Position numbers and translations under genes: made by a program. 64,000 nucleotides of DNA from Eubacterium sp. 14-2. GTDB lineage: Bacteria; Bacillota; Clostridia; Lachnospirales; Lachnospiraceae. Positions 1 through 8,380 of this stretch are shown piece by piece. Location: NCBI RefSeq assembly GCF_000403845.2, contig NZ_KE159567.1:471670-535669 (forward strand), written 5' to 3'. The notes below the pieces were generated by a model. That model had not been told where the DNA came from. It did no database searches and worked only from the letters and a program-made list of their open reading frames with translations. Numbering within the stretch: the first letter of the stretch is position 1; each line of letters opens with the position of its first letter.

Positions 1-613
1 CAAGGTGAAATTGCTGCGCAACGACAGTAATTACGGACTGGGAGGCTCGCATAAAGTGGCATTTCAGTATGCAGTGGAATATGATTTTGAGTATGTGATT
101 TTACTTCATGGAGATGATCAGGGGGATATTTCCAATATCATTCCATATTTGAAAAGCGGAGAATATGAAAAATATGATTGTTTTCTGGGAGCACGTTTTA
201 TGAAAGGCTCTCAGCTGCAGGGATATTCAAAATTCAGAACTATTGGCAACAGGGTTTATAATTTTTTGTTTTCTGCAGGATGTGGCTACAGAGTGTATGA
301 TCTGGGTTCAGGCTTAAATATGTATCGTACAGATATTTTGCAGGACAGATTTTATTTAAAATATAAAGATAATCTGATTTTTAATTATTGTATGGTAATG
401 GGTTCATCCTATTACAGGCACAGGGTAAAATTTTTCCCTATTATCTGGCGGGAAGATGATCAGGTATCAAATGTGAAGATGGTAAATCAGGCGGTAAATG
501 TGTTGAAATTGCTGGGCTCTTTTGTGATAAACAGGAAGAAATTTATTATATCCGAGCACAGGGACAAGGTAATTGCGGAATATACAGCCCAGGTGATTTG
601 GCAAAACGAATAG
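1..613 (+). CDS. GT2 glycosyltransferase, dolichol-phosphate-mannose synthase type (5' end outside window)
   Basis: The reading frame is open to the first base, so the gene begins upstream and the GTG at position 5 is probably an internal Val codon. The visible 200 or so residues are the middle and end of a GT-A fold: a HGDDQGD segment (about residues 35-41) is the metal/nucleotide motif region, followed by GARFMKGS, RTIGNRVYNFLF and LGSGLNMYR, which resemble DPM1/GtrB-type transferases. These enzymes move a sugar from a nucleotide donor to a polyprenyl phosphate or a glycan at the inner membrane face. The next gene starts 17 bases after the stop, so it is co-transcribed with flippase-like and sugar-activation genes. 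Acceptor and donor cannot be told. Confidence 0.8.
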   Translation, partial: KVKLLRNDSNYGLGGSHKVAFQYAVEYDFEYVILLHGDDQGDISNIIPYLKSGEYEKYDCFLGARFMKGSQLQGYSKFRTIGNRVYNFLFSAGCGYRVYDLGSGLNMYRTDILQDRFYLKYKDNLIFNYCMVMGSSYYRHRVKFFPIIWREDDQVSNVKMVNQAVNVLKLLGSFVINRKKFIISEHRDKVIAEYTAQVIWQNE

Positions 614-630
614 GCTCAGGTGAGATATTT

Positions 631-1494
631 ATGGAAAAAAAGATGAAGTATAATATCATAAATGTCGTTGTACTTTTAATTACTATGCTTTTTTTTATAT
701 ACAATTGCAGAGATTTGCCGGAAATATTTGCGGAAAAAGATTTGACATCTGTTTTTCTTCTGGGCATAACTGTGATATTGGTGCACGTGATAAAGGCAGG
801 AAGGCTGTATCTTGCTTTGTATGGTTCGGAGATTGCATTCATTACGTATCTGAACACATATTGTAAGGTGACTCCGGTAAGTATCATGTTGCCCTTTAAA
901 TTGGGTGAGCTTTTCAGGATGTACTGTTATGGTCAGTTGCTTGGAAATAATTTAAAAGGTGTCGTGATTATACTGTTTGATCGTTTTATGGATACCACAG
1001 CACTTATGACAGCAATTTTGCTTGTATGGATTTTCCATGGCGGACAAATAACTTCATTTGCATATATGTTTCTGGTTTTTCTGATTATTACACTGCTGAT
1101 ATATTTTGTTTATCCGGAAGTTTATAAATTCTGGAAACGATATTTGCTGAGGGCAAAAGCATCGGAACGAAAAATGGCAGTGTTGAAAATACTTGAGATG
1201 TTAAATTTAATTTACAGAGAAATAGAAAATGTGACTAAAGGAAGAGGGATGATTCTCTATTTTATGTCATTATTTGCCTGGGGAATAGAAATTGGCAGTT
1301 TAATGTTTTTAGATGCCAGTTCCCGTTACAGTGATATAAGCCATGTGATATCTGATTATCTGGCGTCAGCTGTGAAAGGAAATCAGTCTGTAGAACTGAA
1401 ACAATTTGTAATTGTCAGTGCGTGCCTCCTTATTGCGGTTTATTCTGCAAGCAAGGTAGGAGAAATGCTGTTTGGAAAGAAGGTTTATGATTGA
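631..1494 (+). CDS. Integral membrane flippase-like protein (LPG synthase TM / AglD-YbhN type)
   Basis: I chose the ATG at 631 because an AGGTGAG ribosome site lies at 618-624; an in-frame TTG at 598 has none. The product is about 287 residues with some seven hydrophobic segments. The stretch LPFKLGELFRMYCYG near residue 90 resembles the conserved core of the lysylphosphatidylglycerol synthetase TM / UPF0104 family, whose members sit next to polyprenyl-linked sugar transferases. It lacks the soluble aminoacyl-transfer domain of MprF. A role in moving or using the polyprenyl sugar made by the upstream GT2 enzyme is an inference. The stop overlaps the next start by four bases. Confidence 0.7.
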   Translation: MEKKMKYNIINVVVLLITMLFFIYNCRDLPEIFAEKDLTSVFLLGITVILVHVIKAGRLYLALYGSEIAFITYLNTYCKVTPVSIMLPFKLGELFRMYCYGQLLGNNLKGVVIILFDRFMDTTALMTAILLVWIFHGGQITSFAYMFLVFLIITLLIYFVYPEVYKFWKRYLLRAKASERKMAVLKILEMLNLIYREIENVTKGRGMILYFMSLFAWGIEIGSLMFLDASSRYSDISHVISDYLASAVKGNQSVELKQFVIVSACLLIAVYSASKVGEMLFGKKVYD

Positions 1495-2948
1495 AGGTTA
1501 TCGTTGTTTATGATGATACAGGGCGTAAAAGTGAAGTTATAACAGACATTATAGGTGATAAAGGCTTTGGAGATGTGTTTGTAAAAAAGAGGAGACTGGA
1601 AGAATATTATTATGATAATATCAGAGATATTTTTTCTGAGGTGGTCTGGAAAAGAATTCATTCAGTTTTTGAGTATGAGTCTTTGCTGAAAGAGATGGAA
1701 CTGTATGTTGGGACAGATACAAAAATATTGCATTGTTTTTCAAATTATTTGATTTCAGACGGTAAAAAGGCAGCTTTGTCATTAAAAAAACTTTATTTTA
1801 TAGATGAGCAGTTTGCTGTTATTGATGGTAAAAGAGCGGTTGCTGCAATGTTTCCGGATACGGATTCTTACATTTCCTTTTGCAAAAATATTATGTCCGG
1901 ACAGCGGGCATGGGACGTTGTAAGAGGGATGAAGGAATGCTTTGAGATAGAAGGGCTGGTGGACATTGGAATAATTGGAAATTTTATCCAGTGTATTACA
2001 GGGAACTTTGATTCAAGGTATTTTAATTCATTGCAGGGGAACGACTATACGATTGTCAAAAGTTCTTCTAACAGAAGGAAAATAAGAGCAGAATATAGTT
2101 TTTATCATCTCTTGCCGGATGATATGAAATTTTGGTTTGTGATGCCTTTCAATTACAGGGAAGAATGTTCCGGGAATGCCAGTTATATGATGGAGCGCCT
2201 TCATATGACAGATTTGGCTATTAAGTGGGTGCACGGTTCCATGGACGAAACAGAGTTTGAAGAGTTGCTGGATAAGTATTTCTTTTTTTTTCAAAGCAGA
2301 CATATAAAAAAATGTTCTGATATGGCTTATCAGCAGAAAGCAAAAGAATTGTATGTAGATAAGGTGAATAACAGAATAGCAGAGCTGAAGGGGCTGCCGG
2401 AATACCGAAAAATAAAAACATTGCTGGAAGTTGCAGAAGATACTAATATTGATTTTCTGGTGGAAAAATATTTTTCTTTGAAGAAAAATATTGAGGGACG
2501 TATACAATATCCAAAAGAATTTGTAATAGGGCATGGGGACCCGTGTTTTGCCAATGCTTTGTATAACAAATCTACGAAAACGCTGAAATTTATTGATCCA
2601 AGAGGCGCTCTGACAGAGGATGAGCTTTGGACAAATCCATATTATGATATTGTAAAACTCAGTCATTCCGTATGCGGGAAATATGATTTTTTTAACAATG
2701 CATTATTTGAGATAAAGGTAAACAGTCGTTTTTCCTATGATTTGGAGATACCGTTTGATAATGCGGAATATATTAAAATTTTTAAAAAGAAAGTGGAGGA
2801 AAATGGGTTTGATTATCTGTCAGTAAGAATATATGAAGTATCTTTATTTCTTTCCATGCTGCCATTGCACATTGACAATCCGCATAAAGTGTTTGGATTT
2901 ATATTGAATCTGAAAAATATACTAAAGGAGATTGAGGAAAATGTTTGA
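1491..2948 (+). CDS. Kinase-like protein with aminoglycoside/choline phosphotransferase fold
   Basis: This 485-residue protein starts at a TTG overlapping the previous stop (TTGA), with AAAGAAGG upstream. The C-terminal half carries HGDPCFANA (His near residue 348) and FIDPRG about 20 residues later. These match the catalytic loop HxDxxxxN and the DFG-equivalent of the APH/choline-kinase superfamily. The N-terminal 200 residues are unlike any kinase lobe I recognise. It sits between a membrane protein and a HAD phosphatase plus nucleotidyltransferase. This set is common in capsule loci that attach small phosphorylated groups. The substrate is unknown. A T9 run at 2283-2291 encodes a Phe cluster. 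Confidence 0.6.
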   Translation: MKVIVVYDDTGRKSEVITDIIGDKGFGDVFVKKRRLEEYYYDNIRDIFSEVVWKRIHSVFEYESLLKEMELYVGTDTKILHCFSNYLISDGKKAALSLKKLYFIDEQFAVIDGKRAVAAMFPDTDSYISFCKNIMSGQRAWDVVRGMKECFEIEGLVDIGIIGNFIQCITGNFDSRYFNSLQGNDYTIVKSSSNRRKIRAEYSFYHLLPDDMKFWFVMPFNYREECSGNASYMMERLHMTDLAIKWVHGSMDETEFEELLDKYFFFFQSRHIKKCSDMAYQQKAKELYVDKVNNRIAELKGLPEYRKIKTLLEVAEDTNIDFLVEKYFSLKKNIEGRIQYPKEFVIGHGDPCFANALYNKSTKTLKFIDPRGALTEDELWTNPYYDIVKLSHSVCGKYDFFNNALFEIKVNSRFSYDLEIPFDNAEYIKIFKKKVEENGFDYLSVRIYEVSLFLSMLPLHIDNPHKVFGFILNLKNILKEIEENV

Positions 2949-3357
2949 AGATTATTCGTTTGTGTTTGATATTGACGGTACCCTTTGTCCAATTAAGAAT
3001 AAAGATGAAAAGTATGAGGAACTGATTCCTTTTCCGGATATGGTGAAGAAGTTAAGATACTATAAGGAAAAGGGAGCTAAAATTATCCTTTATACATCAA
3101 GAAATATGAATTCCTATAATGGAAATATAGGTTTGATTAATAAGCATACGGCGAAGGTTCTTTCATCCTGGCTTGAAAAGTGGGATATTCCATACGATGA
3201 GATTGTGTATGGCAAGGTCTGGCCGGGACATAAGGGATTTTATGTTGATGACAGAACTGTCAGGCCGGATGAATTTCTTAAATATTCATTAGAAGAATTA
3301 GATAAAATCTGTGCTGGTTCCAGATTGAGAAACTATAGGCAGGAGAGAGAAAAATGA
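2941..3357 (+). CDS. HAD-family capsule biosynthesis phosphatase
   Basis: The start at 2941 has AAGGAG at 2925-2930 and overlaps the previous gene by 8 bases; a TTG at 2932 is too close to that site. The 138-residue product is a minimal HAD domain. It has FDIDGTLC near residue 10 (nucleophile and acid Asp), YTSRN near residue 53 (motif II Thr/Ser), a Lys before GFYVDD, and the motif IV DD. There is little cap domain, as in small sugar- or polyol-phosphate phosphatases of capsule clusters. Its stop overlaps the start of the nucleotidyltransferase in ATGA, so the two are translationally coupled and probably act in one pathway. Confidence 0.75.
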   Translation: MFEDYSFVFDIDGTLCPIKNKDEKYEELIPFPDMVKKLRYYKEKGAKIILYTSRNMNSYNGNIGLINKHTAKVLSSWLEKWDIPYDEIVYGKVWPGHKGFYVDDRTVRPDEFLKYSLEELDKICAGSRLRNYRQEREK

Positions 3358-4097
3358 AGAAAAAGCTTGATGTAGTAATTACCATGGGTGGGGTGGGTTC
3401 TCGATTCAGAAATATGGGATATACCGTTCCAAAGTATATGATAGAAGCAAAAGGCAGGACACTTTTTGAATGGTCTCTGCTTAGTCTGGATGGATATAAG
3501 GACAGTGTAGAACAATATACTTTTATAGCAATGAAAGATGACGTATATGATGCGGAATCTTTTATAAACAGAAAATGCCGTGAACTTGGTCTTATGAATT
3601 ATCATATTATAATGCTGGATTATCTTACGGATGGTCAGGCAACGACAGCAATGCTGGCTAAAAAATATTGGGATTCCGAACATGGGCTTTTAATTTATAA
3701 TATTGATACATATGTGGAGCCAGGGGAAATGAATGACAGGGAACTGAAAGGAGATGGATTTATCCCATGTTTCCAGGCAGACGGGGAACATTGGAGTTTT
3801 GTGCGCCTTGATGAAGTGGGAAAAGTAACAGAAATTAAAGAAAAAAAGCGAATATCGAATTATTGTACATTAGGGGCATATTATTTTAAGACCTGTGAAC
3901 TGTATGACAGATTGTATAATGAGTACTATAATAATACAGGAGAATTTATAAACGGGGAAAAATATGTGGCTCCTTTATATGATTATTTACTGTCAAAAGG
4001 AGGTGAAATATACATTTCGGATATTGTGCCTGAGAAGGTACACGTGCTGGGAACACCAGAGGAACTGGAAGTTTTTTTAAACAGCGATGTAATTTGA
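3354..4097 (+). CDS. Nucleotidyltransferase (sugar/alditol-phosphate activating, capsule type)
   Basis: This is a 247-residue Rossmann-like NTP transferase. GGVGSRF near residue 12 and PKYMIEAKG near residue 26 are the nucleotide-binding and substrate-loop signatures. YNIDTYV near residue 116 holds the metal-binding Asp region. It would transfer NMP to a phosphorylated substrate supplied by the neighbouring kinase and tailored by the HAD enzyme. The start overlaps the HAD stop (ATGA) and a purine-rich AGGAGAGAG precedes it. Which nucleotide and which substrate (glycerol, choline-like or sugar phosphate) cannot be read from sequence. Confidence 0.75.
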   Translation: MKKKLDVVITMGGVGSRFRNMGYTVPKYMIEAKGRTLFEWSLLSLDGYKDSVEQYTFIAMKDDVYDAESFINRKCRELGLMNYHIIMLDYLTDGQATTAMLAKKYWDSEHGLLIYNIDTYVEPGEMNDRELKGDGFIPCFQADGEHWSFVRLDEVGKVTEIKEKKRISNYCTLGAYYFKTCELYDRLYNEYYNNTGEFINGEKYVAPLYDYLLSKGGEIYISDIVPEKVHVLGTPEELEVFLNSDVI

Positions 4098-4166
4098 AAG
4101 TGTGAAAAATAAATATAAGGTCAGGTATGAATTACATGTCATTTTAGAAAGGAAGCAGGATAAAAT

Positions 4167-4580
4167 TTGAAAAATATACTGTTGCAGGCGATAAAATTTA
4201 CAGGGATAAGCGGTATAGGCTGGAGTCTTGATTTTTGTTCCTATGTTGCCCTGGGACTTGTTTCTGATAATTTAGCTGTAAATAACATATTAAGTTCATG
4301 GACAGGGGTAACGTTTGTTTTTATGTTTGCAACCAGACGGGTATTTCAAAATAGCAGCAAAATACCGCTGAAATATAAGTATTTCATATATTTATTATAT
4401 CAAAGTGTATTGATTGTGTTTATATCAAAAGTATTAGATGAAATTAATATGCTAATCTTAAATGACAGCACTATGGAAATTATTGTGAGATTTTCTTCTG
4501 TTATTGCCAAAATTCTGGTAACGCCAATTACTATGGTGTTGAATTTTCTGGTTATGAAGGGGGTTATAGAGAAGTTGTAG
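4167..4580 (+). CDS. GtrA-like membrane protein
   Basis: The 137-residue protein starts at a TTG with AAAGGAAG about 11 bases upstream. It has four hydrophobic segments, and the opening FTGISGIGWSLDFCSYVAL fits the GtrA/DPMS family, small proteins proposed to flip or hold polyprenyl-phosphate sugars. The upstream GT2 gene at the window start would be its expected partner. It is the last gene before the insertion-sequence region, so its operon has probably been cut there. Confidence 0.7.
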   Translation: MKNILLQAIKFTGISGIGWSLDFCSYVALGLVSDNLAVNNILSSWTGVTFVFMFATRRVFQNSSKIPLKYKYFIYLLYQSVLIVFISKVLDEINMLILNDSTMEIIVRFSSVIAKILVTPITMVLNFLVMKGVIEKL

Positions 4581-4689
4581 GTGGAAATTGCGCTGAAGAA
4601 TGGTTTTGTCACTATGGCTATTATGTATCAGAACACTACTTTACAAGTTTATGATTAGCCCATTTGTTTTAAACACAGGAGTTTCAAGG

Positions 4690-5385
4690 TTTTGATAATG
4701 ATGTTTGATTTTATGTGGTTTCGGTATTCAGTATCAAATTGGCATAAAATACCTGTTGGCGTATCCGTTCACTAAGGGCAAACCGGAACTCCTGTACGCT
4801 GCCACTCCTGTATGCTGCAAATCGCTCTATCCATATATGGGAGCAGCTTCATAGCGCAGTAGCTGACATTGATCAGTACCATGCATGTCGCAAGCTCTAG
4901 CTTTGATTCCTTTTTCTGCCATATGTGGTATCCAGGCGGAACAGAGAGGTATGAAATTTTGTGTCGGTTCTAGATAGAGACACAGAACATGATATTGATA
5001 AAGCAATGCCCATTCAGGTAATTGGAGACGTTATACGCTGCATGATCGAAAAGCTTTGACACGTCCTCAAACTTTGTCCCGAATTTTGGAACCATAGTGT
5101 TGTCGATGCACAGGAATACCGGTTGTGAATTCAGGCTGTCAGGGATAAGGCGCAGGGAAATCCCTGTAGTGACATTCATGAAAGGGGTATAGTCGGTCTT
5201 TGCGTGAGAGCACACATAGAAAAAAGCGTTCAGGGACTTGAGCGCTATGCCGGATAAAAAGTGCTTGTAGAGAGAGCGGATGGAATTTGCGGATTCATTG
5301 CCAGCACGGAAAGCACGAACAGAAACAGGGTTCCAGCAGTTGGGCAGGGAAAGTGATAAAATATGCAGAGAATTTTATTAAGCCT
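4690..5385 (-). pseudogene. Remnant of a DDE transposase (IS4-like), internally deleted
   Basis: Reading the minus strand from about 5385, one frame runs to a stop near 4970. It contains RSLYKHFLSGIALKSLNAF and CIDNTMVPKFGTKFEDVSK, the latter like the first-Asp region of large DDE transposases. After the stop, homologous-looking text continues with YLSVPPG and QKKESKLELA. It then jumps to NVSYCAMKLLPY and FALSERIRQQVFYANL, which normally lie much nearer the C terminus. The catalytic core between them is therefore missing and stops interrupt the rest. The IS family assignment is from memory of similar proteins. Boundaries are approximate; no clean terminal repeats were found. Confidence 0.6.
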
Positions 5386-5405
5386 ATCAATTATGTGTTT
5401 ATCGT

Positions 5406-6937
5406 TGTATAATAAGTTTGACGTATGAAATCACTTCTTTGGGGGTGCGGACATTTTCTTGAACTGGCTAAGCAGCCAGACCAAGGCTCCTCCTGTACTC
5501 CAACGGGCTCATGTTTCCAAGGGATATTTTTATCCGCTTTTCGTTATACCATGACAGATATTCATTCAGTATGTCAATGAATTCCTGGATGCTTACTCCT
5601 GTCCAGTCCCGGTTGTAAAACATCTCGTTTTTCAGACGGCCAAACAGCCCTTCGCAGGCGGAATTGTCAGGGGAGCATCCCTTTTTTGACATGGAACGCT
5701 CCAATCCGGCTTTCTCCATGCGGCTTATCCAGCCAGACCAGCGGTAGTGATCCCCTGTCAGAATGGACGACGGGATGCTCCGCCACCCCTGACTGTGAGA
5801 TTGCGCCATCCAGCATGTCATTCACCAGGGCAGCATCCGGTGTCGTGCTGACCGTCCAGTATGGCAGCATCCCATCAAAACAATCCACAATCGGGGAAAG
5901 ATAGACCTTTCCGGCAGGGATGGCGAATTCTGTGATGTCGGTAAGCCATTTCTCATTCGGTTTTTCCGCATGGAAGTCCCTGTTTACCACATTTGGCACA
6001 GAAGGCGAGATCTCCCCTTGATAAGAGCTATATTTCCGCCTGCTCTTGACTCTGACCGCAAGCCCATCTTCCGCCATGATCCTGCGCACAACTTTCTCGG
6101 AGATGACGGTTCCCTCGCGGCTGAGCAGGGCGTGTATCCTGCGATACCCATAACGCCCGTTGTTTTCATGGAAAAGGGCGGAGATCCTTTTACGTATGCT
6201 GGAATACTTGTCCTGTTTTTTGAAGACAGTCTCCTGATAATAATAACTGCTTTTTGGCAGTTTAAGCTGTTTTAGCAGCAATGGCAGCGGATATTTCCCT
6301 TTCAAGGCATCAACAATCGCTGCCTTCTCCCTGTTTTTGAGGGTTTCTGTGTTGATGCCGGGGTCTTTTTTTAATACATTGATGGTTTCCTTTAATATGT
6401 CTATTTCCATCTGCATGTCATCCATTCGGGCAAGCAGATGCCGCATTTCAGCATCAGGGGAATCCTGCGTGCCTTCCACAAGGGTACCAGGTTTTATGTT
6501 TTTGTCGTTCATCAGTGCGACCGTGCCTCCCTGGAGATATTTTTTCCGCCAGGCATAGATGCTTGCCCGGCTGTAGCCAATCTCCTCTGACACATATTTT
6601 ATACTTTCTCCAAGCTCAAAGCAACGGTGGATCGCATCCATTTTGACTTCGACGGGAGGGTTACGTGGGTGCGTTGCGGTATTAGTGTTATCCAATGCCT
6701 TTCGCGGCGTCTTTTGGATACCCTCGTTTTCAATCCATGTATAGAGTGCCCTTCTGGTTGGATATCCCAGCACGCGTATGGTGTTAGTTACAGAACCGCA
6801 CTGGTGATAAACCTGTAATGCGATGTTGATTTTGTCCTGAGAATACATAGTGATCCAGCTCCTTTCGGAGTCCGTGGAAGTCCAGTTTTTTGTCCGCACC
6901 CCCGTTCGTATATTTTAGTGTGCAAACTTATTATACA
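5406..6937 (-). mobile_element. IS3-family insertion sequence, 1.53 kb
   Basis: The element is bounded by inverted copies of TGTATAATAAGTTTG (5406-5420 and, inverted, 6923-6937), giving TG...CA ends. A second inverted block GGGGGTGCGGACA lies at 5441-5453 and 6891-6903. It encodes one long transposase on the minus strand. No target-site duplication is visible beside the two ends. It lies directly against the older transposase remnant and separates the gtrA-ended operon from the acyltransferase gene. Confidence 0.8.
5468..6848 (-). pseudogene. IS3-family transposase, frameshifted
   Basis: The start is the ATG at 6848, with AAAGGAG upstream on the minus strand. The N-terminal 130 residues form two helix-turn-helix units (CGSVTNTIRVLGYPTRRALYTWI and ESIKYVSEEIGYSRASIYAW). 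A coiled linker follows, then the HTH_21 and integrase core. Catalytic residues are visible as D in WLTDITEFAI, D in HSDRG and E in SACEGLFGRLKNE. The last lies in a different frame: reading shifts next to four C at 5752-5755 (plus strand), consistent with loss of two bases in the G run. As assembled, the protein ends without its catalytic Glu, so the copy looks inactive unless frameshifting occurs. Confidence 0.75.
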
Positions 6938-7046
6938 CCTAAGTATCCTATATGGCATTTTATGTTTAAAACTTGTAAAGTGTAGTATCAGAACAGATTT
7001 AAAATTTAAATATTATATTGAAACAAATGTTTTCTTTTGTTTTTTG

Positions 7047-7055
7047 TGTTATACT
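7047..7055 (+). promoter_or_regulatory. Extended -10 promoter upstream of the acyltransferase gene
   Basis: TGTTATACT gives an extended -10 (TGn followed by TATACT at 7050-7055). No good -35 is seen at the right distance, which is usual for extended -10 promoters. It lies 36 bases before the ATG at 7091, which also has GGAGG upstream. Confidence 0.45.
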
Positions 7056-7090
7056 AAAAATGAAAAATATTTTGTGGAGGCTAAAGAAGA

Positions 7091-8197
7091 ATGTTTACAC
7101 GCGAAGATACAAAAATAATAAAAGGTATGGCAGTCACTTTGATGATTTTGCATCATTTGTGGGCATTTCCGGAAAGATTACCAGGTGGCGAACTAAAATG
7201 TCTGTTATCTGTTTCCGGAGAAAGTGCGATTATGTATTTGGGAATGTTTGGAAAAATATGTGTGTCTTTGTTTTTCTTTGTCGGCGGATATGGAATGTAT
7301 AAAACTTTTCAGGAACAGGGGGTTGATTTATTCAGAAAATTGAAAGGGCTGTATTTATCTTATTGGAAAGTATTTGTTATTTTTGTTCCATTAGGATTCA
7401 TATTTTTTAGAGACTATCCAGTATATTATAAAAGCTCGGAATTTTGTAACAGATTTTCTGTTTTTAGCTGGGATGAGTTGCTGAAAAATTTCCTGGGTAT
7501 TTATAGTACGTATAGCAGTGAATGGTGGTTTTTTCAAAGCTATATCTATGCGGTAGTATCTTTTGTAGTGGTAAAAAAAATTCTTGACCGATATTCGGCG
7601 GCAATCAATATTACAATTATAATATTGGGCAGCATACTGGTTACAAATATTTTGCCTGTAATAGGAAATATAGAGATGATTGGAACTTTGAATAATAATT
7701 TTTTATATAAGGCATTTCTGTGTCAGCCTGCACCATATATTGCGTGTTTTTGGATGGGGGGGGGTATGGCAAAAGATGATTTATTAATCAAATTACAAAT
7801 ACAGATGAAAAAAAATAATATGTTGAATCCAATATCAGATGTAATTATTCTTGTATTAATAGTTTATATCAGAACAAGTGGACCTGGTGATGCTCTGGAT
7901 ATTTTTTATGTTCCAGTTATGATAGTAGCAATTCTCGACTTGGTAAAGAGAATACATATATTAGAAAACATGTTATTGTATATTGGAAAACAAAGTACAA
8001 ATATGTGGCTTATACATGGCTTTTTCTGTTACTATTTTTATGATGTTGTCAGATTGGTTGTAGCGCCACAATGGGGTGTTTTATCGTTGATTTTATTAAT
8101 GCTCCTTACATATTTTGCTTCACTTCTTGTTACATATATCTGGAATATGGAGAAAAAAATAGTAGTAATTGCAAAAAAGAAATTAGATTGTAAATAA
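7091..8197 (+). CDS. Acyltransferase-3 family membrane O-acyltransferase (phase-variable, ON)
   Basis: The 368-residue protein has about ten hydrophobic segments. It opens with KIIKGMAVTLMILHHLWAF, whose His-containing first helix is typical of acyltransferase family 3 (OafA/NodX type). Such enzymes move acyl groups from the cytoplasm onto surface glycans. A run of nine G at 7756-7764 encodes Gly223-225 in WMGGGMAKDD, in a hydrophobic stretch. The reading frame is intact at nine G. Gain or loss of one G would truncate the protein. The gene stands alone between the insertion sequence and a new promoter, so switching it should not be polar. Confidence 0.8.
   Translation: MFTREDTKIIKGMAVTLMILHHLWAFPERLPGGELKCLLSVSGESAIMYLGMFGKICVSLFFFVGGYGMYKTFQEQGVDLFRKLKGLYLSYWKVFVIFVPLGFIFFRDYPVYYKSSEFCNRFSVFSWDELLKNFLGIYSTYSSEWWFFQSYIYAVVSFVVVKKILDRYSAAINITIIILGSILVTNILPVIGNIEMIGTLNNNFLYKAFLCQPAPYIACFWMGGGMAKDDLLIKLQIQMKKNNMLNPISDVIILVLIVYIRTSGPGDALDIFYVPVMIVAILDLVKRIHILENMLLYIGKQSTNMWLIHGFFCYYFYDVVRLVVAPQWGVLSLILLMLLTYFASLLVTYIWNMEKKIVVIAKKKLDCK
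7756..7764 (+). repeat. Poly-G tract, G9, in acyltransferase gene (in frame)
   Basis: Nine consecutive G follow the AT of an ATG Met codon and precede TATGG. The codons read atg ggg ggg ggt, so the gene is ON. The surrounding gene is strongly AT-rich, which makes a G9 run very unlikely by composition. Confidence 0.9.
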
Positions 8198-8301
8198 AAC
8201 TTTAGCGTGTTTTATTATGAAACTGTTATATTAAAGACAAAGAATATGTAATATATATTATATGATAATGAAAATACAGAAGTTCGGGAGAATTTTAATA
8301 T

Positions 8302-8330
8302 TTGCAATTATTGGAAAACTGTAGTACAAT
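8302..8330 (+). promoter_or_regulatory. Sigma-A type promoter for the aminotransferase/acetyltransferase operon
   Basis: TTGCAA (8302-8307) and TACAAT (8325-8330) are separated by 17 bases. This is a good vegetative promoter about 50 bases upstream of the ATG at 8381. It marks a separate transcription start for the main polysaccharide locus. Confidence 0.65.
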
Positions 8331-8380
8331 AGAAAACAATGTATAAGTCTATAGAGTATTTTGCATGACAGGAGGACAAG

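Noticed and set aside
2283-2291. T9 run in the kinase-like gene as a further phase-variable repeat
   Set aside because: T runs of this length are expected in AT-rich DNA, the frame is intact, and no downstream out-of-frame remainder is implied.
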